This document shows positions 7,830 through 16,130 of a stretch of 27,264 bases of DNA, one piece after another. How positions within the stretch are numbered: the stretch's first letter is position 1; each line of letters starts with the position of its first letter. Origin of the DNA: M55B112 sp040880545 (lineage in GTDB: Bacteria; Bacteroidota; Bacteroidia; Bacteroidales; GCA-2748055); assembly GCA_040880545.1 (NCBI GenBank), contig JBBDIE010000088.1, forward strand, positions 1 to 27,264. Direction: 5' to 3'. The position numbers and the translations under genes are program-made. The notes under the pieces are model-generated. The model was not told the origin of the DNA. It searched no databases and saw only the letters and a list, made by a program, of their open reading frames with translations.

Positions 7830-8216
7830 TCAATGCAGGTACCCGTTAATTGATTTTACCAGTTTCCGGTCTGCCTCCAGTAAACGGAAACCCGCCAGCT
7901 CATTTTTTTGGATCCATTTATAAGCCCCGTGTTGCTGCAGAATTATTTCGTCCGAATCCATTACGCAGATAAACGGAATCAGTTTCACCGTGAAGCTGCC
8001 ATAATCGTGCACAACAGAGGGCAGAACTTGTTCCACGGAAATCCGGGCATGCAGTTCCTCCCTGATCTCCCTGATGATGCACCTTTCAGGGGATTCCCCT
8101 GGTTTTAACTTACCTCCGGGAAATTCCCATTGCAGGGGATGTGTCATCCTTTCACTTCGCTGGGTGACCAGTACTTTTTCATCCTTTATTATGATGGCGC
8201 ATGTAACTTCGATCAT
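7830..8216 (-). CDS. Nudix hydrolase, MutT-like (8-oxo-dGTP diphosphatase type)
   Basis: This 128-residue protein is the size of MutT. The Nudix box runs from Gly35 to Glu54 (GKLKPGE, then REIREE), matching G-x5-E-x7-REU-x-EE; the next glycine of the consensus is histidine here. MutT-type features are the N-terminal EVTCAIIIKDEKVLVTQR strand and LQWEFPGGK ahead of the box. Such proteins hydrolyse oxidised or non-canonical nucleoside triphosphates to monophosphates, protecting DNA from mutation, in the cytoplasm. The gene lies between the cytochrome-FGE gene (109 bp downstream) and a 344-bp non-coding stretch holding the repeat element. The exact substrate among (d)NTPs is inferred from family likeness only. 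Confidence 0.88.
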   Translation of the reverse strand: MIEVTCAIIIKDEKVLVTQRSERMTHPLQWEFPGGKLKPGESPERCIIREIREELHARISVEQVLPSVVHDYGSFTVKLIPFICVMDSDEIILQQHGAYKWIQKNELAGFRLLEADRKLVKSINGYLH

Positions 8217-8330
8217 TCTGTGTGCGTTTAGTCATCAGACAAGATGGTTACCGTTAACAAGAAACTTATGGTACTGTTTCCGGAACCTTAAAAACAATAT
8301 AGGTGAAATCTTTCCTGCTGGCTGCTCACT

Positions 8331-8562
8331 AAATAGTCTTTGCAAGAAAACGCCAACTACTGCGTTATTATTCGCTGCGCTCATGAGCTAAAGGTTCTCG
8401 TTTTTGAAGCAGTCATTTACGAATAGTAAACTCCTTGGCTTCAAAAACTTCGCAACCGAAAAACTGAAAGTTTTGAGCTCATGACCGCAGGGAATAACCC
8501 TTGTATTTGACGCTTTCTTATCAAAGGCTGAAAATAAATTAGTTTTCTTGCAGTCACTAATT
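8331..8562 (-). repeat. Structured palindromic repeat element, copy C
   Basis: This fills most of the 8217-8560 gap, which holds no gene (8217-8330 shows nothing further). Imperfect terminal inverted repeats flank it; their perfect core is TGCAAGAAAAC at 8341-8351 and its complement at 8542-8552. Nested inside: GTTATT 8364-8369 with AATAAC 8493-8498; 8375-8389 with 8476-8490 (15 positions, one C-C mismatch, core TCATGAGCT); AAAACT/AGTTTT within 8461-8474; GTTTTTGAAGC 8400-8410 with 8438-8448; TTTAC 8416-8420 with GTAAA 8426-8430. The segment 8448-8479, read on the minus strand, matches 26988-27018 with a single inserted base. The right terminal repeat reaches into the sixA-like stop codon (8561-8563). 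Confidence 0.75.
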
Positions 8563-9049
8563 ATTTTTTGGGGTACTTGAACACCACATCCAATACCTTG
8601 CAGTTAAAAATATCGTTCCACGTAGGAATATCCATTGAAACAACCACCACTCCGGCTGTGGGGACATTATCCACCTGTGGTTCCATGAAACGGTTGGCCA
8701 GGTTGGTAAACCCGGGGTTATGCCCGAAAATGGCTACAGAAAGCACCTTTTCAGAGATCTCACTGAACAATTCCGTAATGTCACTAATTTCAGGCAGGTA
8801 GAGATTATTACGTATATGGATATGATAGTCTTTCATATTCCATACTTTTGACATGATAATCGCAGTGTGCAGCGCCCGGTTGGCCGGACTGGTGTATATC
8901 TCATCAGGGACCAGCCCCTTACCGTTCAGTCGGTCCGCCATCTCGTAGGAGTTCTTAACACCCCTTTCCGTCAATGGCCTGTCTATGTCGTCGACAATAG
9001 AATCCCAGCTTGATTTTCCATGCCGTACAATGAATAGTTTCCTCTCCAT
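8561..9049 (-). CDS. SixA-like histidine phosphatase
   Basis: This 162-residue protein belongs to the histidine phosphatase (phosphoglycerate mutase-like) superfamily in its short SixA form. The catalytic RHG motif is at residues 9-11 (FIVRHGKSSW), and the second active-site histidine lies in FGHNPGF. The intermediate segment DRPLTERGVKNSYEMADRL and the YTSPANRALHTA motif are standard. SixA dephosphorylates phosphohistidine, in E. coli on components of the nitrogen-related phosphotransferase system or ArcB; the partner here is unknown. The stop codon lies within the terminal repeat of the palindromic element downstream. A matching -7 box lies 25 bp upstream, in the 49-bp gap after the PhoH gene. 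Confidence 0.87.
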   Translation of the reverse strand: MERKLFIVRHGKSSWDSIVDDIDRPLTERGVKNSYEMADRLNGKGLVPDEIYTSPANRALHTAIIMSKVWNMKDYHIHIRNNLYLPEISDITELFSEISEKVLSVAIFGHNPGFTNLANRFMEPQVDNVPTAGVVVVSMDIPTWNDIFNCKVLDVVFKYPKK

Positions 9050-9073
9050 ATTTTTCTCATATCAAGTGAAAAG

Positions 9074-9081
9074 CAAATATA
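9074..9081 (-). promoter_or_regulatory. Bacteroidota-type -7 box for the sixA-like gene
   Basis: TATATTTG on the minus strand matches TAnnTTTG exactly and ends 24 bases before the ATG at 9049. No convincing TTG -33 element at the usual 19-21 bp spacing is visible, so the assignment rests on the -7 box and position. Confidence 0.5.
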
Positions 9082-9098
9082 GAAAACTGTTCAATTAA

Positions 9099-10439
9099 TC
9101 AGAGCAAATTACTTGCTAAATCAGCAAGGTAACTTCGCTCTCCCTTTACCAGGTGGACATGGGCAAATATATCCTGCCCCTTCATTCTGTCTGCCAGGTA
9201 GGTAAGCCCGTTGGATTTGGTGTCCAGGTAAGGAGAGTCGATCTGTTGTATATCACCTGTAAAAATCAGCTTGGTCCCTTCCCCTGCCCTCGTGATTATA
9301 GTTTTTACCTCGTGGGGTGTAAGGTTCTGGGCCTCATCAACAATAAAGAAAACCCTGGAAAGACTGCGACCGCGAATATATGCCAGTGGGGTGATCACCA
9401 GTTTTTCCGTGACCTGCATCTCTTCAATGCGTGTATACTCCTTACTCTGCATCTTTAAATTCTGTTTGATCACAGAGAGGTTGTCAAACAATGGTTGCAT
9501 ATAGGGCCCGATCTTTTCATCCACATCCCCGGGTAGAAATCCGATATCCCTGTTGGAGAGAGGAACAATGGGTCGTGCAAGGAAAATCTGGGTATACATT
9601 TTCCGTTGGTGAATAGCAGCAGCAAGCGCCAGCAACGTTTTTCCCGTTCCCGCCTTCCCGGTCAGGGCTACCAACTGAACCTCGGGCCTCAACAATGCAT
9701 CCAGTGCAAAAGCCTGTTCTGCATTTCTCGCCTCAATACCGTAGGTCCTTATCTTCTCCACGCGGTTGATCAGTTTATTAAACGGATCATAGTGGGCCAG
9801 GGCACTTTTGGAGTCATTCCTGAAGATATAATACTGGTGAGCAACCGGCTCTCCCTTGATTCCGAACTTCGATTTCGGTAACCCGTCGAAATTATCGTAT
9901 AAACCCGAAATTACCTCCGGCTTAACATTTTCATTGATCTTCACCCCTTCAAAAATATCCTGGATATTTTCCACCATGTCGTTGTGGTAATCCTGTGCCA
10001 TGATCCCCAATGACTTAGCCTTCATCCGGAGGTTAATATCCTTGGTTATTAATATTACGGGGCTGCCGGTTTTATTATTATGCAGCGCTTCCGTAATAGC
10101 CAGGATTCGGTGATCTGGTGTATTTTCAGGAAAGGATGTGGCCAGTTGGTCGGATGGTTTGCTCCCGGTGGCAATACTCAGTTTCCCTTTGCCCCGCCCC
10201 AGCTGCAATCCGCCGTTAAATAGCTTATCTCCTGAAAGTTTATCCAGCTCCCGCGTAAATTCCCTGGCATGCAGATTAATGGTGTCGTTCCCTTTTTTGA
10301 ACCTGTCGAGCTCCTCCAATACCGTGATAGGGATTACTATATCGTGCTCCTCGAAATTGTGGATGCATCTGTAGTCGTGAAGAAGAACGTTGGTGTCTAT
10401 AACAAAAGTCTTTTTGACTTTTTCTGCTGATTTTCCCAT
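9099..10439 (-). CDS. PIN-domain PhoH family ATPase (PhoH2 type)
   Basis: This 446-residue protein has an N-terminal PIN nuclease-like domain (TFVIDTNVLLHDY with Asp15, then VLEELDRFKKG and the acidic DHRILA) and a C-terminal PhoH ATPase domain. That domain has Walker A GKAGTGKT at 261-268 and Walker B FFIVDEAQN with Asp368-Glu369, followed by TGDIQQID. Characterised PIN-PhoH proteins are RNA helicase/ribonucleases. It acts in the cytoplasm, probably in RNA turnover; the RNA target is unknown. I chose ATG 10439 rather than the in-frame TTG at 10460 because purine-rich AAGGTAGGGG (10445-10454) is spaced as a ribosome binding site for it. No small antitoxin-like gene lies directly upstream. Confidence 0.9.
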   Translation of the reverse strand: MGKSAEKVKKTFVIDTNVLLHDYRCIHNFEEHDIVIPITVLEELDRFKKGNDTINLHAREFTRELDKLSGDKLFNGGLQLGRGKGKLSIATGSKPSDQLATSFPENTPDHRILAITEALHNNKTGSPVILITKDINLRMKAKSLGIMAQDYHNDMVENIQDIFEGVKINENVKPEVISGLYDNFDGLPKSKFGIKGEPVAHQYYIFRNDSKSALAHYDPFNKLINRVEKIRTYGIEARNAEQAFALDALLRPEVQLVALTGKAGTGKTLLALAAAIHQRKMYTQIFLARPIVPLSNRDIGFLPGDVDEKIGPYMQPLFDNLSVIKQNLKMQSKEYTRIEEMQVTEKLVITPLAYIRGRSLSRVFFIVDEAQNLTPHEVKTIITRAGEGTKLIFTGDIQQIDSPYLDTKSNGLTYLADRMKGQDIFAHVHLVKGERSYLADLASNLL

Positions 10440-10472
10440 ATTTGCCCCTACCTTAATCAAACTTTATGCCAT

Positions 10473-10480
10473 CAAATTTA
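10473..10480 (-). promoter_or_regulatory. Bacteroidota-type -7 box for the phoH gene
   Basis: TAAATTTG on the minus strand matches TAnnTTTG exactly and lies 33 bp upstream of the chosen ATG at 10439, between this gene and the divergent nitroreductase gene. A -33 element is not clear. Confidence 0.45.
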
Positions 10481-10549
10481 ATATTTATTGATGGCAGACT
10501 GTACGGTAATTATCCACATATAATTAAGTTTTAAACATATTTATTAACC

Positions 10550-11077
10550 ATGGATCAGGAATCACCGCTTTCGTGGATCATCTCCCGGCGAAGTATCAGG
10601 AAATATTCCGACCGGGTCATCCCGGACGAAGACATAAGGAAAATATTACGATCGGCCATGTACGCACCCTCGGCGGTGAATTGTCAACCCTGGCATTTTA
10701 TTGTGGTAACTGATAAGGAGCGCTTTGAAACGATCATGGATTTCCATCCCAATGCCTCTTTTCTGAAAGGTGCCAGCCATGCGATCCTGGTTTGTGGAGA
10801 TGAGGAGATGCAACATGACCAGGGTTATTACATTGCAGATTGTGCGGCTTCAACACAAAACCTCTTACTGGCCGCTCATGCCATGGGGATCGGGTCCTGC
10901 TGGATCGGGGTCTATCCCAGGGTTAAGCGGGTTGAGATGTTCAGAGAATTGTTTGGCCTGCCAGAACACATCCAACCCTTTGCGCTGGTATCTCTGGGAT
11001 ATCCCACAGGTACCAAAGAGACACCTGAAAGATTCAGTCAGGAAAAAATTCATTACAACAGCTGGGGCAACCAATGA
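10550..11077 (+). CDS. Nitroreductase family FMN oxidoreductase
   Basis: This 175-residue protein is a compact member of the nitroreductase family. The FMN phosphate-binding start SRRSIRKYSDRVIPDEDI and the conserved APSAVNCQPWHFIVV are present, as is the mid-segment DCAASTQNLLLAAHAMGIGSCWIG. The C-terminal half ends with the FALVSLGYP strand and a short tail. These enzymes are cytoplasmic, usually dimeric, and use NAD(P)H and FMN to reduce nitro, quinone or other electrophilic compounds; the physiological substrate is unknown. The stop overlaps the folC start by 4 bases (ATGA at 11074-11077), so translation of the two is coupled, although a metabolic link with folate is not established. Confidence 0.9.
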   Translation: MDQESPLSWIISRRSIRKYSDRVIPDEDIRKILRSAMYAPSAVNCQPWHFIVVTDKERFETIMDFHPNASFLKGASHAILVCGDEEMQHDQGYYIADCAASTQNLLLAAHAMGIGSCWIGVYPRVKRVEMFRELFGLPEHIQPFALVSLGYPTGTKETPERFSQEKIHYNSWGNQ

Positions 11078-12390
11078 ACAAAATGAGTGACTACAACACG
11101 ACTGTGGAATTTTTATTCAGCAGTCTGCCCATGTACCAGCGGACCGGTCAGGCTGCCTACAAGGCAAATCTGGATAATACGCATGCCCTGGATAAAGCAT
11201 TGGGTCATCCGCACCGGAATTTCAAAACCATCCACATTGCCGGTACCAACGGAAAGGGCTCTGTAAGTCATATGCTGGCATCGATCTTCCAGGAAGCCGG
11301 ATATAAAACAGGCCTCTATACATCACCCCATCTGATGGATTTCAGGGAGCGGATCAGGGTCGGCGGAAAAATGATCCGGGAAGAACAGGTGGTGAATTTT
11401 GTAAATAAAATCAGGGATGAGATCGATGTGATAAAACCCTCCTTTTTTGAAATGACAGTGGCCATGGCATTTGATCATTTTGCAGAAGAAAAAGTTGATA
11501 TTGCCATCATCGAGACAGGCATGGGGGGCAGGCTCGACTCCACGAATATCATCACCCCACTGGCCTCATTAATTACAAGTATATCCATTGATCACGCCCT
11601 GTTCCTGGGAAACACAGAATTGCTGATTGCCCGTGAAAAAGGCGGAATAATTAAAAACGGAGTTCCTGTTGTAATTGGTAAGAACGACCAGGAGATTTGC
11701 CGGCTCTTTTCGGAAATGGCTGAAGAACGACAAGCCAATATCCTGTTTGCAGAAAGAGAGAGAAGTTTCAGCTACCTCACATTTTCTCAGGATCAGTTGG
11801 CCTGTTTTCATTTTCGAAACTTCCCGAACCGGCATCCCGAGGTGATCAGAACCGACCTGCCGGGCCGGTACCAACATGAAAATATCAGTGTAGTGCTTAC
11901 CACCATCGGTCTGTTGCAGAGATCGGGCTGGAATATCCCGCAGGATTCGGTGAATAAAGGGTTTTCCAAAGTAAAGAAAAACACGTCGCTACTGGGCCGG
12001 TGGGATATCCTGGGCGCTAATCCACGGATTATAGCCGATACGGCCCATAATAAAGCGGGGATTCTGGCTGTAATGGAACAATTGCTGGAGATACCCTCGA
12101 AAAAACTACACATTATTTGGGGGATGGTGAACGATAAACAGGTGGAAGAGATATTTGACTGCCTTCCCGGAGATGCAACCTACTACTTTACCGAACCCTC
12201 CATCCCCAGGGCGATGCCTGTATCTGTTCTGACAGAGCGGGCCCTGGCCCTCGGGTTTTCAGGCAAGCCGTACAAGTCAGTTCCGGAGGCTTACCGCGCT
12301 GCTCTGGAATCGGCCGGTCCGGAAGATACAATTTTTGTGGGTGGCAGTACCTTCGTTGTGGGTGATCTGTTCGTGAGCCTGTACAAATAA
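11074..12390 (+). CDS. folC: Bifunctional folylpolyglutamate / dihydrofolate synthase
   Basis: This 438-residue Mur-ligase-like ATP enzyme adds glutamate to dihydropteroate and to folates. The P-loop GTNGKGS is at residues 57-63, with FolC features YTSPHLMDFRERIRV and IIETGMGGRLDSTN, then ITSISIDHALFLGNT and a C-terminal domain with ADTAHNKAG, equivalent to the family DGAHN motif. Length matches FolC (about 420-440). The start ATG overlaps the nitroreductase stop; a second in-frame ATG three codons later is possible. It is followed by a 156-bp gap with no clear hairpin before the next gene. The bifunctional assignment follows from its being a single full-length bacterial form. Confidence 0.93.
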   Translation: MNKMSDYNTTVEFLFSSLPMYQRTGQAAYKANLDNTHALDKALGHPHRNFKTIHIAGTNGKGSVSHMLASIFQEAGYKTGLYTSPHLMDFRERIRVGGKMIREEQVVNFVNKIRDEIDVIKPSFFEMTVAMAFDHFAEEKVDIAIIETGMGGRLDSTNIITPLASLITSISIDHALFLGNTELLIAREKGGIIKNGVPVVIGKNDQEICRLFSEMAEERQANILFAERERSFSYLTFSQDQLACFHFRNFPNRHPEVIRTDLPGRYQHENISVVLTTIGLLQRSGWNIPQDSVNKGFSKVKKNTSLLGRWDILGANPRIIADTAHNKAGILAVMEQLLEIPSKKLHIIWGMVNDKQVEEIFDCLPGDATYYFTEPSIPRAMPVSVLTERALALGFSGKPYKSVPEAYRAALESAGPEDTIFVGGSTFVVGDLFVSLYK

Positions 12391-12546
12391 TTACGCAACA
12401 GAAACAAAAAAATCACCCCATTCACCCCAAATTTGCAACTCCTGTCCCTCACGAAGAAAGAGAAACACTTTTCCTACAAGAATAAATCAAAAAACCCTTA
12501 CTTTGTTATACAATCCGGATGACAAATCAATTACATTCAGAACGAC

Positions 12547-13344
12547 ATGGATTTTGAGAAGATATGCAATGAAACCATTGAGGCCGTAAAAAAGGCAGGC
12601 AGGTATATAGCCAGTCAGCATCACAACCAGGAGGAAAGAGATATCCAGGAAAAGGGCAGACACAACTTCGTTACGGCAGTTGACAAGAAGGCCGAAGAGA
12701 TCCTGGTGAAGGAACTGGGGGTGATCCTCCCCGAAGCAGGGTTTATTACCGAGGAGGGAACCAGTAATAAAACCGGAGAGAAATACAGTTGGATCATCGA
12801 TCCGCTGGATGGTACGACCAACTTCATACACGGGGCGTTTCCCTATGCAATCAGTGTTGCATTGGCCCATGGCAAGGACCCTGTTGTAGGTGTTGTCCTG
12901 GAACTTGGCCTGAACGAATGTTTCTGCGGCTGGCAGGGAGGGGGCGCATTCCTCAACGGAAAACCGATCCGTGTAAGCAAAAACAAAACACTAAACCATT
13001 CACTGATCGCCACGGGATTTCCCTATACAAATTATTCCAGGATGGATGGATTCATGAAAACCCTTGACTGGTTCATGAAAAATTCCAGGGGATTGAGACG
13101 TCTTGGATCGGCAGCCACCGATATTGTCTGGGTCGCATGTGGCAGGTATGATGGTTTTTATGAATACGGACTAAATTCCTGGGATGTAGCAGCAGGTGCA
13201 ATAATTCTGAAAGAGGCGGGAGGAAAATGCACCGATTTTTCGGGAAACAGTGATTACCTGTTCGGGGAGGAGATTATCTGCTCCAACGGGTTAAACCACA
13301 AAGAATTTGTGGATATTATTAAAGCTACCATGAAGCAACTATGA
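12547..13344 (+). CDS. Inositol monophosphatase family protein (SuhB-like)
   Basis: This 265-residue Mg-dependent phosphatase has the IMPase metal-site motifs: Glu70 in FITEEGT, Asp85 and Asp88 in WIIDPLDGTTNF, and Asp212 in WDVAAGAIILKEAGG. Members hydrolyse inositol-1-phosphate, or 3'(2')-phosphoadenosine phosphate or fructose bisphosphate in related subfamilies; SuhB in E. coli also binds the transcription machinery. It ends in an ATGA overlap (13341-13344) with the glycosyltransferase gene, so it heads a coupled three-gene unit. The region upstream (12391-12546) holds TACTTTG at about 12500, one base short of the consensus -7 box. Confidence 0.9.
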   Translation: MDFEKICNETIEAVKKAGRYIASQHHNQEERDIQEKGRHNFVTAVDKKAEEILVKELGVILPEAGFITEEGTSNKTGEKYSWIIDPLDGTTNFIHGAFPYAISVALAHGKDPVVGVVLELGLNECFCGWQGGGAFLNGKPIRVSKNKTLNHSLIATGFPYTNYSRMDGFMKTLDWFMKNSRGLRRLGSAATDIVWVACGRYDGFYEYGLNSWDVAAGAIILKEAGGKCTDFSGNSDYLFGEEIICSNGLNHKEFVDIIKATMKQL

Positions 13345-14420
13345 CCAATATTGCCATCGTTATACTGAACTGGAACGGAAAGGATTATCTGGCAAAATTT
13401 CTCCCTTTGCTATACGAAAGGACCCAAATGCCAGGGATTGAGATCATTGTGGCCGACAATGCCTCCTCCGATGGGTCCATGGAATTTATGAAACGTAATT
13501 TCAGTGACACCAGGCTGATACAGCTTGAGAAAAATCATGGGTTCGCGGGTGGCTACAACAAGGCGCTGGAGCAGGTTGAAGCCAACTATTTTCTACTGCT
13601 TAATTCCGATATTGAGGTCCGGGAAAACTGGCTGCAACCACTGGCTGCATTTATGGAAGGGCACAGGGAAACAGCTGCCTGCTCACCCGTGTTACTGGAT
13701 TATTACCACAGGGACAAATATGAATATGCTGGTGCCGCAGGCGGGTATATAGACCGTTTAGGATATACCTTCTGCAGGGGAAGACTCTTTCATACCACCG
13801 AGACCCGGGCGGAAGCCTTTAATACACCCGTGGAGGTGTTCTGGACAACCGGAGCCTGTATGATGATCCGTGCATCACTGTTCCGGGAGGCAGGAGGGTT
13901 CGATGAGAACTTTTTTGCCCACATGGAAGAGGTCGATCTGTGCTGGAGATTAAAGAATATGGGGTACAAACTTGCCATCGTACCTGAATCAAACGTATTC
14001 CACGTGGGAGGGGGCACATTGCCAAAGAGTAATCCCTTTAAAACCTACCTGAATTTCAGGAACAATCTGTTCCTGCTCTATAAAAATCTGCCTGAAAAGG
14101 GGCTGGTAAGTACCATCAGGAAACGTATGTTGCTGGACGGAGTCTCGGCCATCATGTTCCTGGCAACCCTGAAATTCAAGGATTTCAAGGCAGTCATCAG
14201 AGCCCATGCAGGATTCAGGAAAAAGCGTGAAGAATACAAAAAATACAGAGCAGATAACCGGACCCGGATCATCAAATCAGATCATCCTGAGATCTATCCC
14301 GGATCCGTGGTATTCGATTATTTCATTGCAGGAAGAAAACATTTCGGTAGTTTACGCGGTCATTACAGTAAGGAGATGGACCAGCGAATTATCGGTATTA
14401 CCAAAATAAAAAACAAGTAA
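13341..14420 (+). CDS. Family 2 glycosyltransferase
   Basis: This 359-residue GT-A fold enzyme resembles rhamnosyltransferase-like GT2 proteins. The N-terminal strand NIAIVILNWNG, nucleotide-binding DNASSDGS (residues 39-46), the metal-binding LNSDIE (Asp90) and the late FFAHMEEVDLCWRLK acceptor/catalytic motif are all present. There is no multi-pass membrane region, but a hydrophobic, basic C-terminal region may contact the membrane. It transfers a sugar from a nucleotide-sugar to a glycan or lipid acceptor; the donor is not evident. It is coupled by ATGA to the IMPase-family gene before it, and its TAA is followed immediately by the ATG of the acyl-CoA ligase, suggesting a shared pathway. 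Confidence 0.9.
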   Translation: MTNIAIVILNWNGKDYLAKFLPLLYERTQMPGIEIIVADNASSDGSMEFMKRNFSDTRLIQLEKNHGFAGGYNKALEQVEANYFLLLNSDIEVRENWLQPLAAFMEGHRETAACSPVLLDYYHRDKYEYAGAAGGYIDRLGYTFCRGRLFHTTETRAEAFNTPVEVFWTTGACMMIRASLFREAGGFDENFFAHMEEVDLCWRLKNMGYKLAIVPESNVFHVGGGTLPKSNPFKTYLNFRNNLFLLYKNLPEKGLVSTIRKRMLLDGVSAIMFLATLKFKDFKAVIRAHAGFRKKREEYKKYRADNRTRIIKSDHPEIYPGSVVFDYFIAGRKHFGSLRGHYSKEMDQRIIGITKIKNK

Positions 14421-16130
14421 ATGGAAGCGTTGACAAATGAGCAGGTATATTTCAAAAATTTACCGGAATTGCTAAAGACCAGTGCAGAGAAGTTTCAAAA
14501 TAAAACTGCATTATCCGTCGCTGACGGAATTTCTTACACGTATGAGGATGTCCACAAACTGGCCTCTTCCATTGCAACCGAATTATACGGTTCAGGACTA
14601 CAGAAAGGTGAGAAGGTGGCGATTATCAGTGAAAACAATCCACACTGGGTTTCAGCCTATTTTGGTATCTTGATGGCTGGTGGCATTGTTACCCCCATAT
14701 TGACCGAATTCACAAGTAAGGAGATGAGTTCCATCCTGATGCATGCTGAAGCAACGATGGTATTTATTTCCAACAAACAACTGAATAAATTCAGTAACGG
14801 CTTCCCCGAATCCGTAAGATTCGTGATTACCATAGAGGACCTGAAGATGCACGGCGCTGAAAAGGTAAAAGAACTTGTTCAGGGGGGAACGGAAACGCTG
14901 CTGAAAATACCATTGGATGATAAGATAAAATCTGAAACATCCATTCCCGAATCCGGCCCGAATGACCTGGCCGTGATCATCTATACATCGGGAACAACCG
15001 GGAACTCCAAAGGTGTTATGTTAAGTCATGACAATCTGATCTTCAATGCTGTGCATACCAGGAGTATCCACCAGGTGGTGGATACGGACGTGTTTATCTC
15101 CATATTACCGCTGGCACATACCTATGAGTGTACCATCGGCATGATCATCCCGCTATTGAACGGTGCATCAGTACATTATATAGACAAGGCCCCAACCGCG
15201 GCCTACCTGGGCCCATTGTTACAGAAGATCCGGCCAACCACGATGCTTACGGTGCCCTTGATTATCGAAAAGATATATCGCAACAAGGTCAAACCCGGCT
15301 TACTGGCTTCACCGGTAACAAGTGCACTGTTAAAGTTTCCGCCAACCAGGAGACTGCTTCACAGGGTCGCAGGAAAGAAACTCATCGCCTTTTTTGGAAA
15401 CAGGATTCGCTTTTTCGGTGTGGGCGGAGCTGCCCTGGCACCTGATGTGGAGAAATTCCTGATTGAGGCCAGGTTCCCGTATGCTGTGGGTTACGGACTG
15501 ACCGAAACTTCACCCATGCTGTCAGGCTTTGGCCCTAAACAAGCCGTTTACCGTTCGGTGGGAACCCCAATTAACGGGGTTGAAATAAAGATCAATTTTC
15601 CGGACCCGGAAACCGGTGAGGGTGAGATAGTGGCCAAAGGAAGGAATATTATGTCGGGTTATTATAAGAATGAGTCCCAGACCAGGGAGGTATTTACGGA
15701 AGATGGATATTTCAGAACGGGTGACCTGGGGATTATCGATAAAAATGGTGTTATATATATTAAGGGAAGATCGAAAAATATGATCCTGGGAGCCAATGGT
15801 GAAAATATTTACCCGGAGGAGATTGAATCGGTGATCAACGAACAGGAATTTGTAAATGAATCACTGGTAATGCATGTAAAAGGAAAACTGGTTGCCCGGG
15901 TACACCTGAACTTTGAGAAGATAGAAGAGACGTTCCATCACCTTGTGACCTCGGCGCATGACAAGCAAAAGGAACTGCAGGCTAAGGCTGAAGAGTTGAT
16001 TGAGGAAATGAGGTCGAAGGTTAACCTGCAGCTGAATAAAAATTCGCGGTTACAGAAAACCATTCTGCAGAAGGATCCATTTGAAAAGACGCCTACGCAG
16101 AAAATTAAGCGGTTTTTATATAAAAGCTAA
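14421..16130 (+). CDS. Long-chain acyl-CoA ligase (AMP-binding family)
   Basis: This 569-residue adenylating enzyme activates a fatty acid as acyl-AMP, then forms acyl-CoA. The AMP-binding P-loop YTSGTTGNSKG is at 188-198, the YGLTETSP motif is in the middle, and FRTGDLG and the hinge IKGRSKNMI follow. The C-terminal lysine-containing segment (TPTQKIKRFLY) is present, so the enzyme is complete. A long linker-like insert (about 495-545) is rich in Lys and Glu. It begins directly after the GT2 stop and is the last gene of the unit. Its TAA overlaps the opposite-strand pyrophosphatase TAG by three bases (16128-16129 in common, 16127-16130 in all), leaving no room for a separate terminator. Chain length preference cannot be judged. 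Confidence 0.92.
   Translation: MEALTNEQVYFKNLPELLKTSAEKFQNKTALSVADGISYTYEDVHKLASSIATELYGSGLQKGEKVAIISENNPHWVSAYFGILMAGGIVTPILTEFTSKEMSSILMHAEATMVFISNKQLNKFSNGFPESVRFVITIEDLKMHGAEKVKELVQGGTETLLKIPLDDKIKSETSIPESGPNDLAVIIYTSGTTGNSKGVMLSHDNLIFNAVHTRSIHQVVDTDVFISILPLAHTYECTIGMIIPLLNGASVHYIDKAPTAAYLGPLLQKIRPTTMLTVPLIIEKIYRNKVKPGLLASPVTSALLKFPPTRRLLHRVAGKKLIAFFGNRIRFFGVGGAALAPDVEKFLIEARFPYAVGYGLTETSPMLSGFGPKQAVYRSVGTPINGVEIKINFPDPETGEGEIVAKGRNIMSGYYKNESQTREVFTEDGYFRTGDLGIIDKNGVIYIKGRSKNMILGANGENIYPEEIESVINEQEFVNESLVMHVKGKLVARVHLNFEKIEETFHHLVTSAHDKQKELQAKAEELIEEMRSKVNLQLNKNSRLQKTILQKDPFEKTPTQKIKRFLYKS

Noticed and set aside
8326..8560. A 7-bp direct repeat TCACTAA (8326-8332 and 8554-8560) as a transposition target duplication around copy C
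   Set aside because: The right copy lies inside the right terminal inverted repeat while the left copy lies mostly outside the left one, so the pair does not flank the element symmetrically.
9099..10439. PIN-PhoH toxin-antitoxin module
   Set aside because: No small antitoxin gene precedes it; the upstream neighbour is a divergent nitroreductase gene.
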